From an uncultured Clostridia bacterium (GTDB lineage: Bacteria > Bacillota > Clostridia > Oscillospirales > Ruminococcaceae): 64,000 nt of DNA. The translations under genes and the position numbers were made by a program. Position 1 is the first letter of the stretch, and each line of letters opens with the position of its first letter. The notes below the pieces were generated by a model. It ran no database searches. It worked only from the letters and a program-made list of their open reading frames with translations, and was not told the DNA's origin. The stretch spans positions 108,015 through 172,014 of the forward strand of contig CANRLW010000001.1 in the NCBI GenBank assembly GCA_947631575.1, in the 5' to 3' direction. This document shows positions 16,665-23,670 of the stretch, one piece after another.

Positions 16665-17567
16665 TTGAAACTTTCGAGCTTTGCATATCTTGCAAAATAC
16701 GGCGTAAAGACCGTTCTGGGAATACAGAAAACGCCGATACTCGGAACAGTGATACTTACGGATAAATGCAATCTTCATTGCAAGCATTGTTCCGTAAACA
16801 ATCTGACCGCCGTCGTCCACCCTTACAGGCAGATAATAAACGAGATGAAACAGCTCTACATAATGGGCGTCAGGATATTGTTCTTCTGTGGAGGAGAAAC
16901 ATTTATGTGGCAAAGCGAGGGAAAGACGCTCCGCGATCTTGTGATTGTAGCAAAGCAGATGGGCTTTCTTATTGTCAACACCGTTACAAACGGAACGTTT
17001 CCCATTGATATTCCCGAGGCTGATCTGATACTTCTCAGCCTCGACGGCGACAAACCTCGCCACAATGCCATAAGAGGCAACACATATGATAAAATTATCC
17101 AAAACGTAAACAACTCGACCTCTAACAACATCTGCTTTTATATGGCGATAAACAAGATAAATAAATCTGCGGTAAAAAGCGTCTGCGCTCTCGCAACGAA
17201 AATGAAGAATGTCCGCGCCGTGTCTTTTAATTTTCATACTCCATATCCCGACACAAAAGAGCTTGCGCTTACGAAAAGGGAAAAGGAGAAATGCTGTAAA
17301 GACATTCAGGAAATGATGAAAAAGGGCGCTCCCGTTTTCAATCTTAAAAGCGCTTTTCCATACCTTATAAACAACAGCTTTCCTACGCCCTGCAAACAGT
17401 GCGTGGTAATGGAAAACGGAAAGCTGAGCGTTTGCGGAAGATGCATACACGAAAAAGGACTTTGCGAAAAGTGCGGATATTTTTTCGTAGCCGAGTATAC
17501 GCTTTTGTTCAGCGGGAATATAAAAATAATCGCCGAAATGCTTACGACCTATCTGAAATATATCTGA
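16665..17567 (+). CDS. Radical SAM protein with C-terminal cysteine-rich region
   Basis: About 300 residues. The radical SAM motif is Cys35-x3-Cys39-x2-Cys42 (CNLHCKHC), with a GGE motif variant FCGGETFMW and a strand LLSLDGD as in MoaA/SPASM-like enzymes. The C-terminal 60 residues hold CKQC, CGRC and LCEKCGYFF, which could bind a second iron-sulfur cluster. The TTG at 16665 follows GGGGTGAT with proper spacing. A consensus promoter and hairpin lie just upstream, and a second radical SAM gene follows after 9 bases. The substrate is unknown. No precursor-peptide gene is evident nearby. Confidence 0.85.
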   Translation: MKLSSFAYLAKYGVKTVLGIQKTPILGTVILTDKCNLHCKHCSVNNLTAVVHPYRQIINEMKQLYIMGVRILFFCGGETFMWQSEGKTLRDLVIVAKQMGFLIVNTVTNGTFPIDIPEADLILLSLDGDKPRHNAIRGNTYDKIIQNVNNSTSNNICFYMAINKINKSAVKSVCALATKMKNVRAVSFNFHTPYPDTKELALTKREKEKCCKDIQEMMKKGAPVFNLKSAFPYLINNSFPTPCKQCVVMENGKLSVCGRCIHEKGLCEKCGYFFVAEYTLLFSGNIKIIAEMLTTYLKYI

Positions 17568-17576
17568 GGTGAAAAA

Positions 17577-18827
17577 ATGAATGTCATATCTCTTGTAAGA
17601 AGTTATCTGACACGTTCTCTTAAACCGTTTGAATTTAAAAACGAATATGATGAAACTCTGAAATATGGCTCATGCGAGAGCCTCGGACTTTATGTTCATA
17701 TCCCGTTCTGTACGCAGATATGCTCGTTCTGCCCATACTGTAAGGAATTATACGACAGAGAAAAGGCAGACCGATACATAGACGCGCTCATAAAAGAAGT
17801 ACGTCTTGTAGGTAAAAAGGGCATGAAGAAAAAAGTTACGAGCCTTTATTTCGGAGGAGGAACGCCTGCCCTTGTCGCAGATCGAATAGGGGAGATAATT
17901 TCCGTTATCCGCGAATTTTTTGTCATAACCGACGGCATAGGCGCGGAGCTCCACCCCGATAATGTTACCACCGAAATTCTCGGAACGCTCAAAGCCGCGG
18001 GCGTTACAAAAATAAGCATAGGCATACAGTCGTTCGGGGATAAATTCTTGTCCGTTCTCGGAAGAAAGAGATTTGACCGCGAAAAAATATCGGATGTCCT
18101 TAAAAGTTTTGATTTTGAAACGGTGTCAATGGATTTCATCTTTGCACTTCCGAATCAGACGTTCGAGGATCTTAAAAGCGATATCGAGCTTGCATTTTCG
18201 AGCGGAGCAAACCACATAGCCATTTATCCGTTTATAGATTTCACATTTACGAAAAGCCCTATAAAAGCAATGGACAACAAAAGCAAGCGCGAGCTTTTGG
18301 ACAGGATAACGCTTTATTGCCAAAAACAGGGATACCGCCGCGACAGTATCTGGACATTTTCAAATTCGACTACGGCGAAATATTCTTCAATGACAAGAGA
18401 AACCTTTTTAGGTTTCGGTTGTTCCGCCGCAACGCTTTTGAAAAAGCAGTTCAAGATAAATACCTTTAATGTCGAAGAATACATAAAGCGAATTGAAAAC
18501 GGAAAGCTGCCGACTTCTCTGACGTTACGCTTTACCTTGCGGCAGAGAATGGTTTACTGGCTTTTCTGGACGGCGTATTCAACAAAGGTAGACAGACGCG
18601 ATTTTGAGAAGTTTTTCGGAGTGCCGCTTGAAGAATATTACGGAGAAGAGATAGATCTTGCAAAAAAGCTCGGACTTATAACCGAGGATAACGGAATTTA
18701 TGAAATGACATTAAAGGGCGCGTTTTATTATCATTATATTGAAAACTATTACACGCTTGCTTATATTGACAAGATGTGGGGGATTATGCGAAAAGAATCA
18801 TTTCCCGAAGGAATGGTATTGAAATAA
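17577..18827 (+). CDS. HemN/HemW-like radical SAM protein
   Basis: 416 residues of the coproporphyrinogen III oxidase-like radical SAM family. The motif is LYVHIPFCTQICSFCPYC with Cys45-x3-Cys49-x2-Cys52, followed by YFGGGTPALV and a HemN-type C-terminal region (LTLRFTLRQRMVYWLFW...VPLEEYYG). True HemN makes protoporphyrinogen and HemW inserts heme, but family members also include heme-degrading and methyl-transfer enzymes, so the name does not fix the reaction. AGGTGAAAAA precedes the ATG. It is co-transcribed with the preceding radical SAM gene. A terminator follows. Confidence 0.85.
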   Translation: MNVISLVRSYLTRSLKPFEFKNEYDETLKYGSCESLGLYVHIPFCTQICSFCPYCKELYDREKADRYIDALIKEVRLVGKKGMKKKVTSLYFGGGTPALVADRIGEIISVIREFFVITDGIGAELHPDNVTTEILGTLKAAGVTKISIGIQSFGDKFLSVLGRKRFDREKISDVLKSFDFETVSMDFIFALPNQTFEDLKSDIELAFSSGANHIAIYPFIDFTFTKSPIKAMDNKSKRELLDRITLYCQKQGYRRDSIWTFSNSTTAKYSSMTRETFLGFGCSAATLLKKQFKINTFNVEEYIKRIENGKLPTSLTLRFTLRQRMVYWLFWTAYSTKVDRRDFEKFFGVPLEEYYGEEIDLAKKLGLITEDNGIYEMTLKGAFYYHYIENYYTLAYIDKMWGIMRKESFPEGMVLK

Positions 18828-18831
18828 AAAA

Positions 18832-18855
18832 TGGGACTCTTGAATAAGAGTCCCA
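18832..18855. terminator. Bidirectional terminator, radical SAM operon / nrnA-like gene
   Basis: TGGGACTCTT-GAAT-AAGAGTCCCA, a perfect 10-bp stem between converging genes, with an A-run upstream. Confidence 0.85.
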
Positions 18856-18872
18856 AATTGTTATATTAAAAT

Positions 18873-19871
18873 TCAATCGTGTTGTTCTGTTTTATTCTTG
18901 ATACTTTCAATAATATTCAAGAACAGCCCTTTAATGGTCCTGTTGTAGTCGGTGCTTATACTTCTGAGTTTTTCCTCTGTAACATAACCGCCTGCCATTG
19001 TTTTGTGACCGCCGCCGGAGCCGATATTTGCGAGAGCCTCGGAAATTATCCTTCCTGCGTCAAACTCATCCAATTCCGAGCGCACGGAAAACTTGAAACC
19101 GTCATCTCTGTGGTCGTAAACCACGGAAAAACTTACAGCGTCTATCTGTAACAAAAAATCCGAGATCATCGCTATAAAAGCATCAGGGCAGGGGAAATCA
19201 AGATACGCAAACGCGACACTCCCCACAAGCTCTACTTTTTTCAGACTGTCCGCAAGAGCGTTAAGCTCCTTGTATAAAAGCTCGCCCGACTGAAAACGCC
19301 TTATGAGCTGATTATTCGCATAGGGGAAGAGATATGAAAAAATTTCAACGTCAAGCTCTGTTACTCCGCGCGTAAAATTCCTAGTGTCGCATTTCAGACC
19401 GTATAACAGCGCCGTCGCGACAGGCTCCGTCATCTCTACGTCGTTTTGCCTGAAGTAGTCAGCTATAATTGTCGCACAACTCCCGACCATACGGATATCC
19501 TTGAATTTATATTCATCGTTTTCACTGAAAATGGGGTGGTGATCTATGACTGCTACGACATTTCCTATAAGGTCGCGGATATTTGCGTTTCCTTTCTGGC
19601 TGTCAACGTTTACTATGTAGTCGTTTTCGTTCATGTAGAACAAGTCGTTGTCTGTCGTCATATTTATCTTAAATTCGGATACCATATCCATCGTAGCCGC
19701 GCGCTCTACTACTCCGTGATGACAAATAATTGTGATAACCCCGAAATGTTCAAGCAGCACTTGCAGACCATAAGCACTCGCAATAGCGTCAGGGTCGGGA
19801 AAGTTATGGGTCTGGATATATGTCCTGTGCCCCTTTAAGAGGGAAATAAGTTCGCTCAATTCCTGCGTCAT
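18873..19871 (-). CDS. nrnA: DHH-family phosphoesterase, NrnA-like
   Basis: 332-residue DHH/DHHA1 phosphoesterase. NrnA-type enzymes degrade nano-RNA and pAp, and related ones cleave cyclic dinucleotide products. Motif I is THNFPDPDAIASA, the DHH box is VIDHHPIF, and DHHA1 ends in GSGGGHKTMAGG. There are no membrane or PAS domains, which argues against GdpP. ATG 19871 is chosen because AGGAG lies 6-7 bases upstream; a longer frame to 19913 has none. The roughly 100-base leader carries nested inverted repeats. Confidence 0.9.
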   Translation of the reverse strand: MTQELSELISLLKGHRTYIQTHNFPDPDAIASAYGLQVLLEHFGVITIICHHGVVERAATMDMVSEFKINMTTDNDLFYMNENDYIVNVDSQKGNANIRDLIGNVVAVIDHHPIFSENDEYKFKDIRMVGSCATIIADYFRQNDVEMTEPVATALLYGLKCDTRNFTRGVTELDVEIFSYLFPYANNQLIRRFQSGELLYKELNALADSLKKVELVGSVAFAYLDFPCPDAFIAMISDFLLQIDAVSFSVVYDHRDDGFKFSVRSELDEFDAGRIISEALANIGSGGGHKTMAGGYVTEEKLRSISTDYNRTIKGLFLNIIESIKNKTEQHD

Positions 19872-19890
19872 AAAAGCTCCTAAATAAAAA

Positions 19891-19954
19891 CCATATGATT
19901 TGTATAAACCCAAGTGTCAGTAAATCGCAACATTTTTTCTGACAACACATATGG
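19891..19954 (-). promoter_or_regulatory. Nested inverted repeats in the nrnA-like leader
   Basis: The outer arms are CCATATG (19891-19897) and CATATGG (19948-19954). The inner arms are TGTCAG (19915-19920) and CTGACA (19939-19944). Both lie between the promoter and the ribosome binding site. Confidence 0.35.
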
Positions 19955-19980
19955 TACACAAACCAACCTATACAATGCTT

Positions 19981-20009
19981 ATTATAACACACATTGCAAA
20001 ATAATTCAA
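19981..20009 (-). promoter_or_regulatory. Promoter for the nrnA-like gene
   Basis: On the minus strand TTGAAT (20009-20004), 17 bases, TATAAT (19986-19981). Confidence 0.65.
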
Positions 20010-20116
20010 TAGGATAATTGCCATTTTTTAATATATCCGTAAATTTTTTTTGATACAATTTCCATAACTAAATTAAAAAAATCTATCCAAAATAATTCGG
20101 AAAGAGAGGTGTAAGC

Positions 20117-20863
20117 ATGAAAAAAATAATAACAGCCGCGGTTTTATCGGCTGTTTTGGCATTAAATGTATTTTCAGATGGGTTGTCCTCAAAAAAAATA
20201 GCCTATGGAATGGGTGTTGAAACGGACAGCGAAAATCGTCCGCTTGGCGCGATACAGGCACAGGCGCAATACGGCGACCAAGGCGCTCTTTTTATAGGTG
20301 AACCCGAAAACAAGCGGCTTTGGCTTACTTTTGACGAGGGTTATGAAAACGGCTGTACAAGCAGGATACTCGACATTCTACAAGCTAAAAACGTTAAAGC
20401 GGTATTTTTTGTCACCTATGACTATGCCGAGAAAAATCCCGACCTTATACGCAGAATGATAGACGAGGGGCATACTGTCGGAAATCACACATACAGTCAC
20501 CCGTCGCTCCCCGAATGTACGGACAGTGAAATATATGACGAGCTTTCAAAGCTCCATGATTATATTAGCGACAATTTCGGCTATGAGATGTATGTAATGC
20601 GCCCGCCCAAGGGAGAGTTTTCCGAAAAGGTGCTTGCTGTTGCAAAGGATTTAGGATATACTACGGTTTTGTGGAGCTTTGCTTATCAGGACTGGCTTAC
20701 CGATAACCAGCCCGACGAGAAATTTGCTTTCGACAAGATAACTTCAAAAACCCATAACGGCGCGGTCTATCTGCTCCACGCAGTCTCCGAAACAAATACA
20801 AAGATCCTGCCTGACGTAATAGATTACTGGAAAACAAGCGGTTATATCATAACACCCATGTAA
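20117..20863 (+). CDS. pdaA: PdaA-like delta-lactam-biosynthetic de-N-acetylase
   Basis: Secreted polysaccharide deacetylase that removes acetyl groups from N-acetylmuramic acid on the way to muramic delta-lactam, the hallmark of spore cortex peptidoglycan needed for germination. 248 residues with an N-terminal signal peptide (IITAAVLSAVLALNVF). NodB motifs: TFDEGYENG (Asp73; the second Asp is Glu74, and B. subtilis PdaA is also atypical here), HTYSH (His124, His128), and MRPPKGEFS. WLTFDEGYENG, VLWSFAYQDW and GAVYLLHAVS are characteristic of PdaA (TIGR02884). GAGAGGTG precedes the ATG. Confidence 0.93.
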   Translation: MKKIITAAVLSAVLALNVFSDGLSSKKIAYGMGVETDSENRPLGAIQAQAQYGDQGALFIGEPENKRLWLTFDEGYENGCTSRILDILQAKNVKAVFFVTYDYAEKNPDLIRRMIDEGHTVGNHTYSHPSLPECTDSEIYDELSKLHDYISDNFGYEMYVMRPPKGEFSEKVLAVAKDLGYTTVLWSFAYQDWLTDNQPDEKFAFDKITSKTHNGAVYLLHAVSETNTKILPDVIDYWKTSGYIITPM

Positions 20864-20869
20864 TAAAAA

Positions 20870-20902
20870 ATCCGCCCTCAAAATAAGAGAGCGGATCGTT
20901 TT
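20870..20902. terminator. Bidirectional terminator pdaA / rplL
   Basis: ATCCGCCCTC (20870-20879) with GAGAGCGGAT (20887-20896), one mismatch, A-run before and TTTTT after. Confidence 0.8.
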
Positions 20903-20920
20903 TGTGTTAAAGTAATTAAA

Positions 20921-21298
20921 TTACTTAAGTTCAACAGTTGCGCCAACTTCTTCGAGCTTTTTCTTGAGCTCTTCAGCTTCAGCCTTAGCAACGCCTTCCT
21001 TGATAGCCTTAGGAGCAGCCTCAACAAGCTCCTTTGCTTCCTTAAGTCCGAGACCGCAAATATCCTTTACAGCCTTTATAACGGGCATCTTGGAGTCGCC
21101 GAAAGAAGTAAGAACAACGTCAAATTCGGTCTTCTCCTCAGCAGCGGGAGCAGCAGCTCCGCCTGCAACAGGAGCAGCAGCAACAGCCGCAGCGGATACG
21201 CCGAATTCCTCTTCAAGTGCCTTTACGAGTTCATTAAGTTCAAGAACAGAAAGCTCTTTTACTTCGTCAACAATCTTTGTGATTTTCTCAGAAGCCAT
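20921..21298 (-). CDS. rplL: 50S ribosomal protein L7/L12
   Basis: 125-residue stalk protein that recruits translation GTPases. It has the N-terminal dimerisation helix ([21 protein letters not shown]), an Ala-rich hinge ([20 protein letters not shown]) and the C-terminal factor-binding domain ([23 protein letters not shown] ending ATVELK). AGGAG-type ribosome binding site upstream. It follows rplJ in the standard order, and both depend on the L10 leader. Confidence 0.98.
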   Translation of the reverse strand: MASEKITKIVDEVKELSVLELNELVKALEEEFGVSAAAVAAAPVAGGAAAPAAEEKTEFDVVLTSFGDSKMPVIKAVKDICGLGLKEAKELVEAAPKAIKEGVAKAEAEELKKKLEEVGATVELK

Positions 21299-21349
21299 TT
21301 TGATTTACCTCCATAATTATGTTTTATTTTCTTAAAGTTACTGCCGCAA

Positions 21350-21859
21350 TTATGCGGTCTGTTCGCCTTGTTTCTTTTCGATCTCGCTGATAGCGATAGC
21401 AAGACGCTGCATAGGCGACTGCAGCATAAATACGAGCTGAGAAAGCAGAGTTTCCTTGGACGGGAGCTTTGCATAAGCCTCGACCTCTTCCTTGGAAATG
21501 ACCTTGCCCTCAACAAATCCGAGCTTTATAGCAAACTGACCCTTAGAGTCCTCGACCTTTTTATTGAGGATCTTAGGACCTGCTATAATGTCCTCGGAGG
21601 AAAGCGCGATAGCCGTTGTGCCTTCAAGAGCGGGATCAAGCCCTTCAAGCCCGACAATATCGCATGCGCGCTTTAACAGCGTGTTCTTGACTACAAAATA
21701 GTCCACGCCGTTTTCACGAAGCTCTTTTCTGAGCTTTGTGTCGTCCTCGACCGTAATGCCCTTATAATCGAACAGTACGCCGCAAACGGAGTTCTTGAGC
21801 TTTTCCGCAAGCTCGTTTACGAATTCCTGCTTTTTAGAGAGAACGATTTGACTTGGCAT
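21350..21859 (-). CDS. rplJ: 50S ribosomal protein L10
   Basis: 169-residue protein that anchors L7/L12 dimers to the ribosome and represses its own operon by binding the mRNA leader. Typical runs are LAEKLKNSVCGVLFDYKGITVEDDTKLR, VDYFVVKNTLLKRA and the helical C terminus. ATG 21859 sits 8 bases after AGGAG. A GTG three codons upstream is less well placed. The leader shows the L10 regulatory RNA. Confidence 0.97.
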   Translation of the reverse strand: MPSQIVLSKKQEFVNELAEKLKNSVCGVLFDYKGITVEDDTKLRKELRENGVDYFVVKNTLLKRACDIVGLEGLDPALEGTTAIALSSEDIIAGPKILNKKVEDSKGQFAIKLGFVEGKVISKEEVEAYAKLPSKETLLSQLVFMLQSPMQRLAIAISEIEKKQGEQTA

Positions 21860-22037
21860 TAAATTCACTCCTTCTGTAGAATTTTGCTGTCAGAAAAATA
21901 AAAAACTCCCTGTTTTCAGACAGGAAGAGAGAACAATTCTATTAACCGCTAAAAAAGCATTTAACATACATATTCCCATTCTTCGGCAGGCGCAAAAGCA
22001 TTATAGACAAAAGTCAACCTGCTGTCTTCAGAACAGC
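21860..22037 (-). ncRNA. Ribosomal protein L10 leader with attenuator
   Basis: The roughly 178-base leader has the features of L10 leaders: a GACAGCAGG...GCCTGCCGAAG pairing, and a terminator hairpin CCTGT-CTGAAA-ACAGG followed by TTTTTTATTTTT (about 21898-21928) before the rplJ ribosome binding site. Binding of L10(L12)4 is expected to favour termination. Confidence 0.85.
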
Positions 22038-22043
22038 AATGCT

Positions 22044-22072
22044 ATTATATCACACCCAAAATTATTTGTCAA
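22044..22072 (-). promoter_or_regulatory. Promoter for rplJ-rplL
   Basis: On the minus strand TTGACA (22072-22067), 17 bases, TATAAT (22049-22044). Confidence 0.9.
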
Positions 22073-22090
22073 GGGGTTTTTGAAAAATTA

Positions 22091-22119
22091 TTGACATTTT
22101 TTTTGAATTGTGGTATTAT
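22091..22119 (+). promoter_or_regulatory. Promoter for apbE
   Basis: TTGACA (22091-22096), 17 bases, TATTAT (22114-22119), about 30 bases before the GTG. Confidence 0.8.
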
Positions 22120-22149
22120 TAGATACAAATAAAATCTAAGGAGAATTTT

Positions 22150-23151
22150 GTGAAACGTACATTATCTGTTTTAATTCTGGCTTTGTGCATTTTCCTTACG
22201 TCCTGTAAAGCCGAAGAAGAAAAGACCTCACTCAGCTTTTACGCTATGGACACTATTATGAGCATAGACACATACGGAGAAAACTCCGAGTCCGCGAGCC
22301 TTGCAAAAGAGCGCGTTTTGTCTCTTGAAAAGTTGTTTTCCGTTACTGATGAAAACAGCGAGCTTTTCGCGCTCAATGAGAGCGGCTCTGAAGAACTTGG
22401 CAAAGAAACGCTTGAGCTAATAAAGTATGCTCTGGATATGTCCGAAAAGACTGACGGAGCGCTTGACCCTACGATTTATCCTGTTCTGCGGGAGTGGGGA
22501 TTTACCGTTGGGGAATACAAAATCCCTGACAGCGAAACGCTTTCCGCTCTTTTAAAAAACGTTGGAACGGATAAGGTTCATATAAACGAAAACAGTGTTT
22601 CCCTTGACAGCGGCGTAATGCTCGACCTTGGAGCAGTCGCAAAGGGCTATGCGAGCGAGGAATGTTATAAAATACTTAAAGAAAACAACTTAAGCTCCGC
22701 TCTTATAAATCTCGGAGGAAATATTCGCCTTTTAGGCAGCAGACCCGACGGAAACCCTTGGAGAATAGGAGTAGCCGACCCGCTTTCCCCAAGTGACAAT
22801 TTGGGTATACTTTCCGTAACGGACTGCGCCGTAGTCACTTCGGGAAATTATCAGCGCTATTTTGAAGAAAACGGCAAGACATACGGACACATTATAGACC
22901 CAAAAACAGGTTTTCCCGCAGACAACGACCTTCTTTCCGTTACAGTCATCTCCGACAGCGGCACGCTCTGCGACGCGCTTTCAACGGCGCTTTTTGTTAT
23001 GGGCAGCGAAAAAGCCGAGCAGTTTTGGCGCGATAACAAGAATTTTGAGGCGGTTTTTGTTTTAAAGGACAATACCGTACATGTAACAGAGGAAATTTAC
23101 GGAAGTTTTTCTCTTGAAAACAAAGATTTTGAGCTTAAAATAATCCAATAA
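22150..23151 (+). CDS. apbE: FAD:protein FMN transferase (ApbE), lipoprotein
   Basis: Transfers FMN from FAD to Ser/Thr residues of exported flavoproteins such as Rnf/Nqr subunits. 333 residues with a lipoprotein signal (LALCIFLTSC), so it is anchored outside the membrane. Family motifs: FYAMDTIMSIDTYG, LDLGAVAKGYASE, LINLGGNIRLLG, VVTSGNYQRYF, HIIDPKTGFPAD, and the metal-binding end SGTLCDALSTALFVMG. GTG 22150 follows AAGGAGAA. No flavinylation target (FMN-binding domain, Rnf) is in the window, so the substrate lies elsewhere. Confidence 0.95.
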   Translation: MKRTLSVLILALCIFLTSCKAEEEKTSLSFYAMDTIMSIDTYGENSESASLAKERVLSLEKLFSVTDENSELFALNESGSEELGKETLELIKYALDMSEKTDGALDPTIYPVLREWGFTVGEYKIPDSETLSALLKNVGTDKVHINENSVSLDSGVMLDLGAVAKGYASEECYKILKENNLSSALINLGGNIRLLGSRPDGNPWRIGVADPLSPSDNLGILSVTDCAVVTSGNYQRYFEENGKTYGHIIDPKTGFPADNDLLSVTVISDSGTLCDALSTALFVMGSEKAEQFWRDNKNFEAVFVLKDNTVHVTEEIYGSFSLENKDFELKIIQ

Positions 23152-23154
23152 CAA

Positions 23155-23187
23155 ATCCCTCGGACGTTTGCCCGAGGGATCTTTTTT
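23155..23187. terminator. Terminator between apbE and the SASP gene
   Basis: ATCCCTCGG (23155-23163) pairs with CCGAGGGAT (23172-23180), followed by TCTTTTTT. It serves apbE and lies just after the converging SASP stop. Confidence 0.85.
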
Positions 23188-23211
23188 GAATATTCGCGAG
23201 TATGGCAAAAA

Positions 23212-23391
23212 TTACTTTCTTGCGCCCTGCTCGTAGCTTTCGATCATTTTCTTGACCATCATACCGCCGATAGAGCCTGCCTGTCTTGCAGTGATGTCGC
23301 CATTATAACCGTTTCCGAGATTAACGCCGACCTCATTTGCCGACTGCATCTTAAGGCTCTCGAGATTAGCTTTAGACTGTTTGTTAGACAT
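23212..23391 (-). CDS. Alpha/beta-type small acid-soluble spore protein
   Basis: 59-residue DNA-coating protein of the spore core that protects DNA from UV and supplies amino acids at germination. The translation runs MSNKQSKANLESLKM to ...KKMIESYEQGARK and has both diagnostic blocks: EVGVNLGNGYNGDITARQAG (including the GPR protease-site region) and GGMMVKKMIE. AAGGAG lies 7 bases before the ATG. The strong codon-level fit and family match make it real despite its size. Expression is expected in the forespore; CATACCA at 23439-23433 with GAAAA about 17 bases upstream could be a weak sigma-G promoter. Confidence 0.96.
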   Translation of the reverse strand: MSNKQSKANLESLKMQSANEVGVNLGNGYNGDITARQAGSIGGMMVKKMIESYEQGARK

Positions 23392-23463
23392 AGTTATTCT
23401 CCTTGATTGATTTTAAACTTTAACACAAAGGCTGGTATGCTCTTAATAAAAACACACTTTTCC

Positions 23464-23546
23464 TGTCGGCAATATTCCCGCCGACAATAACGGCTTTGCC
23501 CGATATACCGCAAAGCCTTTTTTCAATTTGTTTGCCTTTGCGGTAT
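23464..23546. other. Cluster of overlapping hairpins between SASP and GH5 genes
   Basis: There are three inverted repeats: TGTCGGC/GCCGACA (23464-23486); GGCTTTGC/GCAAAGCC (23492-23517) followed by TTTTTT; and ATACCGCAAAG/CTTTGCGGTAT (23505-23546). The last two share the GCAAAG arm and exclude each other. On the plus strand the second is a terminator shape with no gene before it. On the minus strand the cluster lies upstream of the SASP gene. Confidence 0.5.
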
Positions 23547-23609
23547 TATTATTTTCAGTGCATACAAAAATATTATAGGGAATTGTTTCTGAATTAGTTA
23601 AAAACTGTA

Positions 23610-23638
23610 TTGCAAAAAATTCGTTTATGGTTTATAAT
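23610..23638 (+). promoter_or_regulatory. Promoter for the first GH5 gene
   Basis: TTGCAA (23610-23615), 17 bases, TATAAT (23633-23638), about 30 bases before the TTG start. Confidence 0.7.
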
Positions 23639-23670
23639 ATAAGTGTACTTATTTTTTTAGGAGTGATAAT

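Noticed and set aside
16662..17450. 262-codon open frame on the minus strand
   Set aside because: Antisense to the radical SAM gene, whose Cys motif and ribosome binding site are clear.
14767..18827. A vancomycin-resistance cluster
   Set aside because: The regulators are VanRS-like, but no vanH, vanA/B/D ligase, vanX or vanY homolog is present.
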